Assembly: GCF_002117485.1 (NCBI RefSeq)
Contig: NZ_CP021033.1
Span: 310,001-374,000, forward strand
Length of the DNA stretch: 64,000 bases
Direction of reading: 5' to 3'
DNA from: Rhizobium sp. NXC14
GTDB taxonomy: Bacteria; Pseudomonadota; Alphaproteobacteria; Rhizobiales; Rhizobiaceae
This document shows, in pieces, positions 16,683-26,092 of this stretch. How positions within the stretch are numbered: the stretch's first letter is position 1; each line of letters opens with the position of its first letter. Below the pieces are notes generated by a model that made no database searches, had not been told where the DNA came from, and saw only the letters and a list, made by a program, of their open reading frames with translations. The translations under genes were made by a program, and so were the position numbers.

Positions 16683-18686
16683 TCAGCCTTCCAGCCACTT
16701 CACCTGATCGGGCGTCAGCTTGATGTCGAGCGCCGAGAGGCTGTCCTCCAATTCGGCAATCGTGCGCGGCCCGATCAATGGAATGACCGGGAAAGGCTGG
16801 GCGATGACATAGGCGAGCGCGATATGGATCGGGCTGCGGCCGAGCTTGTTGGCGAGCTCGATGGCGCGGTCGCGGCGTCCGAAATTGCGCTCCGAATACC
16901 AGACGCGAACGATCTCCTCATCATCCTTCTTGTCGCGGCCGGCGCGGTCGGTAAAGAAGCCGCGGCCCTGGCTGGACCAGGCGAAATTCGGAATCTGCTT
17001 CTCGTTCAGCCACGTCTTCCAATCGTCGTCGGAGGCGGCGACGCAGCCGGCCCAGATCGGATCGAGCATCTCGGCGAGCGAGAAATTGTTGGAAAGCGCT
17101 GCCGGCGCCGCCTTGCCGGTCTTGTCGGCGTAGGCGATCGCCTCGTCGAAACGCGCCCGCGTCCAGTTCGAACCGCCGAAGATGCCGCGGATACGGCCGC
17201 GTTTGACCTCGGCATCCATGGCATCCACGAACTCGCCGACGGGTATATCGGTGTTGTCGCGATGCATGAAATAGATGTCGACATAGTCGGTCTTCAGCCG
17301 GGCGAGCGACTGGTCGAGCTGCTTTGCGATCATGTCCGGGTAGCAGAGCGGCGAGTGCGCGCCCTTGCCGATCAGCACGATCTCCTCGCGCGGCACCTTG
17401 CGGCTGGTGTGCCAGTCGCCGAAGATTGCCTCCGTTTTGCCGGCGCCATAGACAAAGGCCGTGTCGAAGGCGTTGCCGCCCGCCTCGTAGAAAGCATCGA
17501 GCGTCAGCGAGGCGGCGGCGAAGTTCGGGAAGAACTCGAAGCCGAGAGTCACGACCGAAGCGGGCTTCGAGATGCCCGGAATCTGGCGCTGCGGGATGCT
17601 GTTGCCCCGCTTGACAGTGCCGCCTGCAATGTTGGCTGTTCGGTTTGCAGCCTTCTCGACGCCGTATTCAAGACCGACCGAGGCGCGCCACTGGTCGAGC
17701 ACGCGCAGGTTTGCGATCGAATCGGTCCAGCTCATGCCGGGAGTGCTGAACTCGGTCCTGCCGGCCCGGATCGCATCGCCCGCGGCATCCGCCTCGAAGG
17801 AATAGAGCCAGCGCTCTTCCCGGACTTCGATCGTTTCTCGGCTGCCGCCCTTGAAGACTTCAATCTTGCCGACGCCGCCCTTGTGGCCGGAGGCGAACCA
17901 GAAGTCAGCGACCTCGATCCGGCCCTCGGAGCCGATGATGCGCAGCACATTGTCCTGCTGCGCCATGATCGAGCAGGAGACTTCGGCGATGATCTCGTTC
18001 GGGAACTTGAGCACGGCCGACGCCCATTCGTCGACGCCGCTCTCTCCAAGATGGGCGACGCCCGACACCTTTTCCGGTTCGAGGAAGGCCTTGCCCTCCG
18101 CGGCGCCGGCGATCAATCGTGCCATGGAAACAGGATAGCCGCCGACGTCGAGAATGCCGCCGCCGGCAGTATCATTGGCGAAAAGCCGATGCTCCGGCTT
18201 ATAGCTGCCCATGTTGAAGCCGAAGCTCGAGCGGATGATGCGGATTGTGCCGATGACGCCGCTCTTGATGAGCTGAACCAGCTTTTCCGTCTGCGGATGC
18301 ACCCGGTACATGAAAGCTTCGCCCGCAAAGACCCCGGCTTTCTTGGCTTCGTAGTAAACGGCTTCGGCATCATAGGCCGAAAGCGCGATCGGCTTTTCCA
18401 CAAGGATGTGCTTGCCGGCGCGCGCCGCCTTGATCGCCCATTCGGCATGGCCGGTATGGGGCACGGAAATATAGACGGCATCGACCTCGGGGTCGGAAAG
18501 CAGCGCCTCGTAACCATCGACGATGCGGGCGCCTGGGAAGTTTTCGGCAAGTCCTGGCTTGGAAGGATTGCGGGTGGCAATTGCGACCAGTTTGCCGGTG
18601 CGCGAATGGGCAACGCCATCGGCAAAGGTGCGAGCGATGGTGCCGGGGCCGATGATGCCCCAGCGGATCGGTTGATCGGAAGTCAT
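16683..18686 (-). CDS. Fusion of a Gfo/Idh/MocA dehydrogenase and an aldo/keto reductase
   Basis: 667 aa with two complete enzyme domains. Residues 1-330: Rossmann motif GIIGPGTIARTFADG near the start and the EKP lysine motif (HILVEKPIA) near 95, as in Gfo/Idh/MocA proteins. Residues about 345-667: an aldo/keto reductase barrel, with the tetrad placed as Asp and Tyr in FDTAFVYGAG, Lys in LIGKGAHS and His in FMHRDN. The join is continuous in one frame. Two NAD(P)-linked steps on one polypeptide, acting on the sugar imported by the ABC system encoded just upstream (36-base gap), is the simplest reading; the substrate is unknown. Confidence 0.88.
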   Translation of the reverse strand: MTSDQPIRWGIIGPGTIARTFADGVAHSRTGKLVAIATRNPSKPGLAENFPGARIVDGYEALLSDPEVDAVYISVPHTGHAEWAIKAARAGKHILVEKPIALSAYDAEAVYYEAKKAGVFAGEAFMYRVHPQTEKLVQLIKSGVIGTIRIIRSSFGFNMGSYKPEHRLFANDTAGGGILDVGGYPVSMARLIAGAAEGKAFLEPEKVSGVAHLGESGVDEWASAVLKFPNEIIAEVSCSIMAQQDNVLRIIGSEGRIEVADFWFASGHKGGVGKIEVFKGGSRETIEVREERWLYSFEADAAGDAIRAGRTEFSTPGMSWTDSIANLRVLDQWRASVGLEYGVEKAANRTANIAGGTVKRGNSIPQRQIPGISKPASVVTLGFEFFPNFAAASLTLDAFYEAGGNAFDTAFVYGAGKTEAIFGDWHTSRKVPREEIVLIGKGAHSPLCYPDMIAKQLDQSLARLKTDYVDIYFMHRDNTDIPVGEFVDAMDAEVKRGRIRGIFGGSNWTRARFDEAIAYADKTGKAAPAALSNNFSLAEMLDPIWAGCVAASDDDWKTWLNEKQIPNFAWSSQGRGFFTDRAGRDKKDDEEIVRVWYSERNFGRRDRAIELANKLGRSPIHIALAYVIAQPFPVIPLIGPRTIAELEDSLSALDIKLTPDQVKWLEG

Positions 18687-18722
18687 GGAAATCCTCTTTC
18701 GTCTTTCTGCCTTGGGATTGGT

Positions 18723-19805
18723 TCAGCGGAGCCGTTTGCCGGCGCCGTCGAAAAGGAATGTGCGGTTGGCGGGAAGGCCGACGGTCAGCGTCTCTCGATT
18801 ACCTGAGGTGCGCGATTCAGGCCGCTCAATGATCAGTTGTTCGTCGCCGACGGCGGCATAGATGTAGCTGGTATTGCCGAGGTGTTCGGCGACATCGATG
18901 GCAACGGTAAGATCGGTATCGCCAGCACCCCCATCGACGAAATGTTCGGGCCGGATGCCGAGGGTCACTTTCGAGCCGGTTTCGATGGGATCGGCGATGC
19001 ACAGCGGCAGGCGCGTCTCCGGATTGCTCTCCAGCGCGATAACCGCCCGGCCCGGCTGCGCCTCGACGACCGCGGCTTTCAGGAAATTCATCTTCGGCGA
19101 GCCGACGAAGCCAGCGACGAACTGGTTGGCCGGGTCGTCATAGAGGTCGAGCGGTGCGCCGATCTGCTCGATATTGCCGCCGCGCAGCACGACGATGCGG
19201 TCGGCAAGCGTCATCGCCTCGGTCTGGTCGTGGGTGACATAGATCATCGTCGTGCCGAGCTGTTTGTGCAGCCTTGATATCTCGACGCGCATCTGCACGC
19301 GCAGTTCGGCATCGAGGTTCGATAGCGGTTCGTCGAACAGGAAGACTTCGGGCTCTCGAACGATGGCACGGCCGATGGCAACGCGCTGGCGTTGGCCGCC
19401 GGAAAGCTGCTTCGGCCGCCGTTTCATCAGTTCGGTGATCTGCAGGATATCGGCGACATGGCTCACGCGCCGCTCGGTATCGGCCTTCGGGTTGCCGTTC
19501 ATGCGCAAACCAAAACTCAAGTTCTCCTCGACCGTCAGATGCGGATAGAGCGCATAGGACTGGAAGACCATGGCGATGCCGCGATCTGCCGGCTCGACGT
19601 CATTGACGAGCTTGCCACCGATCCGAAGCTCGCCCGATGTAATATCCTCAAGGCCGGCGATCATCCGCAGCAGCGTGGACTTGCCGCAGCCGGAAGGGCC
19701 GACGAAGACGACGAATTCGCCGTCCTTCACCTCCAGATTGGCGCCATGGATGATCTCAAAGCCGCCGAAGCGTTTGACGATGTTGGTAAGTGAAAGCTCT
19801 GCCAT
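18723..19805 (-). CDS. CUT1 ABC transporter ATP-binding protein (MalK/UgpC type)
   Basis: 360 aa. Walker A GPSGCGKST near residue 37, LSGGQRQRVAIGRA near 135, Walker B FLFDEPLSNLD near 157 and a C-terminal TOBE-type domain (IGIRPEHF motif seen as LGIRPEHFVDGG). It energises the two permeases encoded upstream. GGAAG lies four bases ahead of the ATG. Length and motifs are typical. Confidence 0.94.
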   Translation of the reverse strand: MAELSLTNIVKRFGGFEIIHGANLEVKDGEFVVFVGPSGCGKSTLLRMIAGLEDITSGELRIGGKLVNDVEPADRGIAMVFQSYALYPHLTVEENLSFGLRMNGNPKADTERRVSHVADILQITELMKRRPKQLSGGQRQRVAIGRAIVREPEVFLFDEPLSNLDAELRVQMRVEISRLHKQLGTTMIYVTHDQTEAMTLADRIVVLRGGNIEQIGAPLDLYDDPANQFVAGFVGSPKMNFLKAAVVEAQPGRAVIALESNPETRLPLCIADPIETGSKVTLGIRPEHFVDGGAGDTDLTVAIDVAEHLGNTSYIYAAVGDEQLIIERPESRTSGNRETLTVGLPANRTFLFDGAGKRLR

Positions 19806-19830
19806 TCGGCTTCCCCGATTACTTGCCCGA

Positions 19831-20667
19831 TTACTTGATTGCGCCGGCCGCGATGCCGGCGATGAAATGGCGCTGGAGCGCCACGAAGACGACGAGGATC
19901 GGCGCAGTCAGCAGCACCGCGCCGGCCATGATGCCACCCCAGGACACTTTGGTGAGGCCGATCAGCGTTCCCAATGCCACCGGCGCCGTCATCATCCCCG
20001 GTCTGGAATTGATGAGCAGCGGCCAGAGGTAATTGTTCCACGAATGCAGGAAGAGAATGATCGCCAATGCCGCCATGGTCGGGCGCGCCAGCGGAAGGGC
20101 GATGCGCAGGAAGATCTGCCATTCCTTGACGCCCTCGACGCGGGCCGCATCGAAGAGCTCGCCCGGCATCATCGAGAAGGACTGTCGCATGAATAAGACG
20201 CCGAGCGAATTGAAAAGCGGCGGCACGATCAGTGCCACCCAGGTGTTTGCCAGCTTGAACTCGCGCGCCACCATGATGAATTGCGGTATGACCACCACGG
20301 AGAAGGGCAGCGTGATCGTGCCGAGGATGATGGCGATGACAACGGACCGGCCGACAAAACGATAACGCGCGAGCGCCCAGCCGGCCATCGAGGTCAGCAT
20401 CACCGAAAGCACGGTATAGATAAGCGCCACGCCGATAGAGATTACCATTGCGCCGATGAAATCGGTATCTGCCTGCAGATTTTTGAAATTCTCGACGAAA
20501 TTGGTCGAAGGCCACAGCACGATCTCGGGATTGAAGATGCCGTTGTCGGGCATTGTCGAGAAGACGAACATCATCCACAGCGGAAACAGCCAGATCAGCG
20601 CCAGCGGCGCCAGCGCAGCGTGCAGCGCGATCTGACGGACGAGAAGGGATTGCGACTTGGATCTCAT
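19831..20667 (-). CDS. CUT1 ABC transporter permease (MalG type)
   Basis: 278 aa, about six membrane spans, with the EAA loop as DAARVEGVKEWQIFLRIALP near residue 190. The ATG at 20667 has GGAGGG upstream and overlaps the stop of the preceding permease gene by 4 bases (ATGA). Sugar-type specificity is inferred from the family. Confidence 0.93.
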   Translation of the reverse strand: MRSKSQSLLVRQIALHAALAPLALIWLFPLWMMFVFSTMPDNGIFNPEIVLWPSTNFVENFKNLQADTDFIGAMVISIGVALIYTVLSVMLTSMAGWALARYRFVGRSVVIAIILGTITLPFSVVVIPQFIMVAREFKLANTWVALIVPPLFNSLGVLFMRQSFSMMPGELFDAARVEGVKEWQIFLRIALPLARPTMAALAIILFLHSWNNYLWPLLINSRPGMMTAPVALGTLIGLTKVSWGGIMAGAVLLTAPILVVFVALQRHFIAGIAAGAIK

Positions 20668-21524
20668 TTCGGGTCCCTCCCGATCCAGAGATTGAAAAAG
20701 GAGATCACCACGGCGAGAGCTGCCATCGTATAGGCGATCGCCGAGGCATAACCGAAGTTCAGCGAGGTGAAACCCTGGCGGTAGAGGAAGAGGCCGAGTG
20801 TCTCGGTGCCGCCGCCCGGACCACCGCGATTGGTGATGAGGAAGGGTTCGGTAAAGAGCTGCATCGTGCCGATCACCGAGAGCACGACGCAGAAGAGGAT
20901 GATCGGCTTCAAGAGCGGCAGGGTGATGTGGAAGAATTGCTGTGTCTTGCTCACCCGGTCGAGCGTCGCGGCCTCATAGACATCGTCGGGGATGGCCTGC
21001 AGGCCGGCCAGGATGATGATGGCGTTATAGCCGGCCCAGCGCCAAGTGACGGCGAGGATGATCACCGCCATCGCGGCATTGGCGTTGTCGAACCAGGAGA
21101 TCGGGCTGAAGCCGACCGCCGAAATCATCTTGTTGATGATGCCGAAATCAAGGCTGAACATCAGCCGGAACACGGCTGCGTAGGCGACCTCGCCGACGAC
21201 AACGGGGGCAAAGAAGGCGAAACGGAAAAGCGGGCGCGCTTTCAGAAGCGGCGAATTGAGCAGCACGGCCATGACGGTCGCCAGCGCGATCATCACAGGC
21301 ACCTGGATCACCAGGATGATCAGCGTGTTGTAGAGAGCGTTATAGAAGGCAGGGTCGTAGAAGAGCCGGCCCCAATTGGCCTGGAAACTGTATTTCCACG
21401 GATTGATGCGCGTGTTCTGAAAGGAAATCAGGAACGAGTCGATGATCGGCCAGACCCAGAAGGTGGCGAAAACAAGCAGATAGGGGGCGAGGAACGCATA
21501 GGCGCTCCGGGTTCTGAACGGCAT
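20664..21524 (-). CDS. CUT1 ABC transporter permease (MalF/UgpA type)
   Basis: 286 aa with a short cytoplasmic start (MPFRTRSAYAFLAPYLLVF) and about six spans. The EAA loop is EAATLDRVSKTQQFFHITLP. Unlike the permease at 2922-4223 it has no periplasmic insertion. GGAGG precedes the ATG. It is separated from the binding-protein gene by 86 bases that hold a strong stem-loop. Confidence 0.93.
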   Translation of the reverse strand: MPFRTRSAYAFLAPYLLVFATFWVWPIIDSFLISFQNTRINPWKYSFQANWGRLFYDPAFYNALYNTLIILVIQVPVMIALATVMAVLLNSPLLKARPLFRFAFFAPVVVGEVAYAAVFRLMFSLDFGIINKMISAVGFSPISWFDNANAAMAVIILAVTWRWAGYNAIIILAGLQAIPDDVYEAATLDRVSKTQQFFHITLPLLKPIILFCVVLSVIGTMQLFTEPFLITNRGGPGGGTETLGLFLYRQGFTSLNFGYASAIAYTMAALAVVISFFNLWIGRDPK

Positions 21525-21578
21525 CGAGCCTCCTCCTCACGAACGAATGAATGACGGGCCGCGCTGCAGGCGGGTGAA

Positions 21579-21604
21579 ATGCCGGGCGCGGAAGCGCCCG
21601 GCAT
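21579..21604 (-). promoter_or_regulatory. Intercistronic stem-loop after the binding-protein gene
   Basis: ATGCCGGGCGC (21579-21589) and GCGCCCGGCAT (21594-21604) form a perfect 11-bp stem; on the transcript (minus strand) the loop is UUCC. It begins 7 bases after the stop of the binding-protein gene and is not followed by a long T-run, so it may cause partial termination or protect the upstream mRNA. Confidence 0.65.
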
Positions 21605-21610
21605 CGTCAT

Positions 21611-22885
21611 TCATTGCGCGATCGGAAGTCCGGTTGCGGAAGCGATCTGCTTGGCGGCATCGTCGAGAGCCGCCTTCGCATCGGGATAGCCGCCGGCGAA
21701 GAATTTCGCCTGCGTTGCCTTGAAGATGCCTTCGGCATCACTTTGGAAGGCGGTGCCGCGGCTCGGCACGATCTTCGGCAGGGTCGCGAGAATGTCGGCC
21801 CAGACCTTCTGGCCGCCCCAATAGGGCTGCGGCTCGTTGACGAAAGGATCCTTCTCGGCAGACAGCAGCGACGGGACCAGACCGAATTCCTTCAGCATGG
21901 TGACCTGGCCTTCATTCGTCCCGAGGGCGTAGTTGACGAACGTCCAGGCGGCTTCCTTGTTGGCGGAGGTCGCTGAAATGGCGAGCGACGAGCCGCCGAG
22001 ATTGGCGGCATGCGGGCCGTCGGCCGTTAGGCTCGGCATTCTGTAGACGCCCCACTTGCCCTTGAGATCGGGTGAGGTCGAGCGCACCGTGCCTTCATAC
22101 CAGCCGCCATAGAGCTGGCTTGCGGCCTTGCCGGCAGTGTTGGCCTGAATCTTCTCGTCCCAGTTGGCTGCGGTCAGCGTGCCTGCATCCTTCATCTCCT
22201 TCACCTTCTGCAGCGCGGCGACGCAGGCCGGCTGGTTGATGGTGATGTTCTGGCCGTCGGTCGAGAAATAACCGCAGCCCTGTTCATTGGCGATCATGCG
22301 GAACCATTCGCTGTCGCCGTTGAAATCGGCCTGTGCCATGACGACGCCGGGATTGGCGGCAGAAATCTTCTTGCCGGCGGCGATGAAATCGTCCCAGGTG
22401 CTGATCGTGCTCGGATCGACGCCGGCCTTTTCGTACATGTCGCGGCGGTAGAAGACGGCGACGGGACCGGAATCCCACGGCATGGCATAGGCGACATCGC
22501 CGACCTCAAGTTCGGTGCGCTTGAAGTCGGGGAACTTCGCCTGGATATCGGCCGTGTAGCCGAGCTCCTTCAGATTGGCGAAGCAATCCGGAAAACGGCT
22601 CCAGAAGATTTCAGCCTCGAAATTTTCGATGCTGACAATGTCGGGCAAGCCGTCGCCGCCGGCAGCGCAGGCTGCGAGCGTCTTGTCGAAAACCTGGCTG
22701 TTGCCAAGATCTTCGACGGTGACCTTGATATCGGGAAATTGTTTGTTGAAGCCGGGAAGCGTGGATTTCAACGCCGATGCGGCGACATTCCAGCTCCAGA
22801 TTGTGAGATTGGCCGACTCAGCGAAGGCCGAGCCGGAAGCAAGCAGTGCGACAGCTGCGGTCGCAGCGAGAAGTTTGAAGCGCAT
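21611..22885 (-). CDS. ABC transporter substrate-binding protein (family 1)
   Basis: 424 aa with a Sec signal peptide ending at SAFA (about residue 22). The mature protein starts ESANLTIWSWNVAASALKST, typical of CUT1 sugar-binding proteins, and contains AMPWDSGPVAVFYRRDMYEKAGVDP, the hinge-side motif of the family. GGGAGG is found ahead of the ATG. First gene of an operon ending with the oxidoreductase fusion; an AraC regulator is divergent to it. Confidence 0.93.
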   Translation of the reverse strand: MRFKLLAATAAVALLASGSAFAESANLTIWSWNVAASALKSTLPGFNKQFPDIKVTVEDLGNSQVFDKTLAACAAGGDGLPDIVSIENFEAEIFWSRFPDCFANLKELGYTADIQAKFPDFKRTELEVGDVAYAMPWDSGPVAVFYRRDMYEKAGVDPSTISTWDDFIAAGKKISAANPGVVMAQADFNGDSEWFRMIANEQGCGYFSTDGQNITINQPACVAALQKVKEMKDAGTLTAANWDEKIQANTAGKAASQLYGGWYEGTVRSTSPDLKGKWGVYRMPSLTADGPHAANLGGSSLAISATSANKEAAWTFVNYALGTNEGQVTMLKEFGLVPSLLSAEKDPFVNEPQPYWGGQKVWADILATLPKIVPSRGTAFQSDAEGIFKATQAKFFAGGYPDAKAALDDAAKQIASATGLPIAQ

Positions 22886-22971
22886 TGAAAATCCTCCCTT
22901 TTCAATTGCCGATCTTTCACGAACGCGGTTAGACTATCCGCAAGGGAGCGGCTGTCTCCTAAAAAGGGAAT

Positions 22972-23892
22972 ATGGATTTGGCGGAAAGTAAGGTCGGCAC
23001 GCGCGCAATCTATCAGCCCGGCGCCAGCAGCATCGAGGGTTCGCCGACGGCACTGCAGATGTTTCACGCGCACCCGCCTGTCATGGCCATGCCGCACTGG
23101 CACGCGCAGGTCGAGATCAACTATGTCATGCGCGGAAGTGTGCATTACCGCATGAACGATCACGCGTTTCGGCTGAACGCCGGTGATATGTGCCTGTTTT
23201 GGGGTGGGCAGCCGCATCAGATGGACGAATCGTCAGATGATTCGCTCTATGCCGGTGCTCACCTGCCGCTTGTCTATTTCTTCCGGCTGCGCCTGCCGAT
23301 CAGCATTTCCAGTCGTCTTATGAAAGGTGAGACGTTGCTGACCTCGGCAACGGACGCTGCTGATAACGAAAACTTCGCTCGCTGGTTTCGCTATGCCAAT
23401 TCCGGTGATTCCGCCAAGGCCCAGCACGCTGTCGACGAATTGCTGCTGCGCATCGAGCGTATCGCATTCGAACCCTATTCGATGACGACATCGAAGACGA
23501 CCGCCAGCCTGGAAGGCGATCAGCTGCATCCCAACTCCTCGCGAAGCGTCGCGCGCATGTGCGATTTCATCGCCGCCAATTTCCTCCAGGACATCGATTC
23601 GGTCGATATCGCTCGCGCCGCGGATCTGCATCCGAAATATGCCATGAATCTTTTCAAGCGATCGACAGGCATGACGCTCAGCAAATATGTGACGCTGCTC
23701 AGGCTCTCTCGCGCCCAGGCAATGCTGATGAGCGAAGGCGCCAATGTTCTGCAGGTGGCGATGGACAGCGGTTTCGGCTCGATCAGCGCCTTCAACAAAT
23801 CCTTCCGCCACATCGCAGGCATGTCGCCGTCCGATTTCCGTCGCGACATCCGCCTGGTGACGACGATGCCCGCCGGCGCCTTCCGCAACTAA
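22972..23892 (+). CDS. AraC-family transcriptional regulator
   Basis: 306 aa. The N-terminal cupin-like sensor (MPHWHAQVEINYVMRGSVHYRMNDHAFRL) is followed by the C-terminal double helix-turn-helix (about 200-295), including MNLFKRSTGMTLSKYVTLLRLSRAQAMLM and VAMDSGFGSISAFNKSFRHIAGMSPSDFRR. It is divergent from the sugar ABC operon with an 86-base gap, so it is the likely activator of that operon. AAGGGA precedes the ATG. Confidence 0.93.
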   Translation: MDLAESKVGTRAIYQPGASSIEGSPTALQMFHAHPPVMAMPHWHAQVEINYVMRGSVHYRMNDHAFRLNAGDMCLFWGGQPHQMDESSDDSLYAGAHLPLVYFFRLRLPISISSRLMKGETLLTSATDAADNENFARWFRYANSGDSAKAQHAVDELLLRIERIAFEPYSMTTSKTTASLEGDQLHPNSSRSVARMCDFIAANFLQDIDSVDIARAADLHPKYAMNLFKRSTGMTLSKYVTLLRLSRAQAMLMSEGANVLQVAMDSGFGSISAFNKSFRHIAGMSPSDFRRDIRLVTTMPAGAFRN

Positions 23893-23939
23893 CGCATGTT
23901 TCGCCTCGGTGACCGTAATCGGCGGCTCCAAACGCTGAG

Positions 23940-24332
23940 CTACCTCTCGGCGAGCTCTATCTGGATGCCATCGGGATCACGAACGAAGGCGACTTTGTGC
24001 AGAACCTCGGTGTTGATTGCCAGACGCGGCCGCTCCTTGATCGCGACGCCGGCCTTTTCCAGACGAGCGAAGGTCCCCTCGACATTTTCGAACAGGAAGG
24101 TCAGGTGGCGCAGGCCGGCCGCACCGTCCGGCACGTCGACCGCCCTCGCCGCGCCTTCTGCCGGCGCGAAAATTTCCAGCATGCCGCCGCCGGCATCGAG
24201 AAAGGCGATCTCGGCGCCATCGGCCATCCTCTTGCGCAGATGCAGGCGCAGGCCGAGCAGACTGCAGTAAAAATCGACGGAGCGGTCCATGTCACTGACC
24301 GTCATGCCGACATGTTCGAAGGATTTCAGCAT
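23940..24332 (-). CDS. VOC-family (glyoxalase-like) protein
   Basis: 130 aa with the two beta-alpha-beta-beta-beta units of the vicinal oxygen chelate fold. Probable metal ligands are His7 (FEHVGM), Glu in GGMLEIF, His in GLRHLTF and Glu in IQIELAER, so the site looks intact. Members include glyoxalase I and ring-cleaving dioxygenases; the substrate cannot be named. Convergent with the AraC gene. Confidence 0.88.
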   Translation of the reverse strand: MLKSFEHVGMTVSDMDRSVDFYCSLLGLRLHLRKRMADGAEIAFLDAGGGMLEIFAPAEGAARAVDVPDGAAGLRHLTFLFENVEGTFARLEKAGVAIKERPRLAINTEVLHKVAFVRDPDGIQIELAER

Positions 24333-24473
24333 GGGTGCTTCTCTCGGTTAGGATTGCAAAAGGTCCAAGGCTTTCAAGGAGGATCGAAGGGCGTTGACGG
24401 CAGTCGACGAGGCAGTCGGTTGTGCTCTGTGGACGTCACCTGTACGGTGGGAGTAAAAACGGGTCAGAACCAT

Positions 24474-24983
24474 ATGCATATTCGAAGGGCGGTATCCGCC
24501 GACTCGGAGGAACTGTGCAGTCTCCTGAACAAACTCATTCTGGCCGGCGGAACAACCGCACTCGAGACGCCGTTGACGGCTGCGGAATTCGCGGATTGGT
24601 TCATCGACGGCGAGTTCCCCCTTATCTGTCATGTCGCGGAGCATGATCGGTCGCTTGCCGGCTTCCAGTCGTTGAGTCTCTATGGCGATCCACCGAGAGG
24701 TTATGCCGATATCGCGACATTTGCCCGCATGAACCCCAAAATTTCCGGCGTCGGCAGCGCCCTTTTTCCGGCGACGCTGGCAGCAGCCGAGGAACTCGGG
24801 CTTGAATTCATCAATGCGACCATTCGTGCCGACAATGTCGGAGGTCTTGCCTATTACACAAAGATGGGCTTTGAGCCTTATGACCGGCTCATTCAGGTCC
24901 CGCTTTTGGACGGAACGCCGGTCGATCGGATCAAGAAGCGTTTCAGGGTGGATGCCAAGCGCCGCCCGGCATCCACCGCGTAA
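24474..24983 (+). CDS. GNAT-family N-acetyltransferase
   Basis: 169 aa from the ATG at 24474 (MHIRRAVSADSEELC). The frame is open for 159 codons upstream, but that part is antisense to the VOC gene. The GNAT core is seen as ISGVGSALFPATLAAAEELGLEFINATIRADNVGGLAYYTKMGFEPYDR, covering the acetyl-CoA loop region and the typical asparagine plus YxxxGF motif. Closest in style to acetyltransferases of the RimI-like/phosphinothricin type; substrate unknown. Confidence 0.85.
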   Translation: MHIRRAVSADSEELCSLLNKLILAGGTTALETPLTAAEFADWFIDGEFPLICHVAEHDRSLAGFQSLSLYGDPPRGYADIATFARMNPKISGVGSALFPATLAAAEELGLEFINATIRADNVGGLAYYTKMGFEPYDRLIQVPLLDGTPVDRIKKRFRVDAKRRPASTA

Positions 24984-24987
24984 TCGT

Positions 24988-26082
24988 TCAGAGGCCGTCG
25001 GACCTACGCTGTTCTTCCGGGAGCCAGGAGCGATAGAGCGGATGATCGGCGGCAATCGGCATCGGCGTCGGCCGGCCGGTGCGCTGGGAGAAATAAGCGG
25101 CCGTCACCAGCTCCAGCGAATTGCGGGCATCCTGCAACGTCACCGGCGGTTCCGTGTCCTCGACGATCGCCCTGTGGAAAAGCTCGAACTGGCGGGTATA
25201 ACCATCCTCGCCCGGCACATAGGCGGCGAGCGCCGCATCGACCCGCGCCTGGTGCTCTTCGGTTCCGGCGGTAAAGACCCAGGGATCGCGGCCCATCGTA
25301 TAGGGTTCGAGGATGCTCTCGGCGACGAGATCGCTGAAGCAGAAACGCAGCCGTGAGATTTCCTTGCGCGAGCCGAGCGTCATCGACAGCGTCGCCAGCG
25401 AGCCATTCTGCATTCTCACCGAGAGGGCGGCCGTATCCTCGACCTCGATCGGATTGACCAGCGTCGCCCCATAGGAAAATACTTCGGCGCAGGGACCGTG
25501 CACATAATTCAGCATGTCATGGGCATGGATCGCGTGGCCGAGAAGGCCGCCGCCGAGTTCGCTCGCCCATTTGCCGCGCCACGGCACGGCGTAATAATCC
25601 GGCCCGCGCCACCAATGGGTCTCGATCGTCGTCAGGAACGGCTTGCCGGCAAGGCCCTGCTCGATCAGCAGTTTCAGCTTCTGCAGGCCGGAGCCGTAGC
25701 GATACTGAAAGATCGGCATCAGCTTCCTGCCCGGGAAGCGGGCGAGGATGCGGCCCATCTCATCGACTTCGGCAATCGAGCCGAAGAGCGGCTTCTCGCA
25801 AATCACATGCTTGCCGGATTCGATTCCCTTGCGGCAGAGTTCGAAATGCGAGCTCGGTGGCGTCGAAATGTCGATGATGTCGAGATCGTTCCGGGCAAAC
25901 AGCGAATCCGCATCCTGCGTATATTCCGCAATGGCGAATTCGTCGCACAGCGCCCGGCCGCGATCCTCGTCCAGCGAGCAAAGGACGGGAACCTCGAAAA
26001 GATCTTTGTTCCAGCCGAAGCCCGTCAGGTGCCGCGCGGCAATACCCGCGCCGATAACGCCGACGCGTAATTTTCTGGCCAT
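24988..26082 (-). CDS. Gfo/Idh/MocA-family oxidoreductase
   Basis: 364 aa. N-terminal Rossmann motif GVIGAGIAARHLTGFG, the catalytic-lysine motif CEKPLFGS near residue 97 and the C-terminal alpha/beta domain with GHAIHAHDMLNYV (the conserved histidine region). NAD(P)-dependent oxidation of a sugar or cyclitol is the family activity. It follows a second Gfo/Idh/MocA gene by 10 bases, and GAGGAGG precedes the ATG. Confidence 0.92.
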   Translation of the reverse strand: MARKLRVGVIGAGIAARHLTGFGWNKDLFEVPVLCSLDEDRGRALCDEFAIAEYTQDADSLFARNDLDIIDISTPPSSHFELCRKGIESGKHVICEKPLFGSIAEVDEMGRILARFPGRKLMPIFQYRYGSGLQKLKLLIEQGLAGKPFLTTIETHWWRGPDYYAVPWRGKWASELGGGLLGHAIHAHDMLNYVHGPCAEVFSYGATLVNPIEVEDTAALSVRMQNGSLATLSMTLGSRKEISRLRFCFSDLVAESILEPYTMGRDPWVFTAGTEEHQARVDAALAAYVPGEDGYTRQFELFHRAIVEDTEPPVTLQDARNSLELVTAAYFSQRTGRPTPMPIAADHPLYRSWLPEEQRRSDGL

Positions 26083-26092
26083 GATATCCTCC

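Noticed and set aside
16824..18806. Open frame of 660 codons on the plus strand
   Set aside because: Antisense to the dehydrogenase-aldo/keto reductase fusion, which has two sets of catalytic motifs; this frame has none.
24333..24473. Possible small gene between the VOC and GNAT genes
   Set aside because: No frame with a ribosome site or recognisable protein; treated as plain intergenic sequence.
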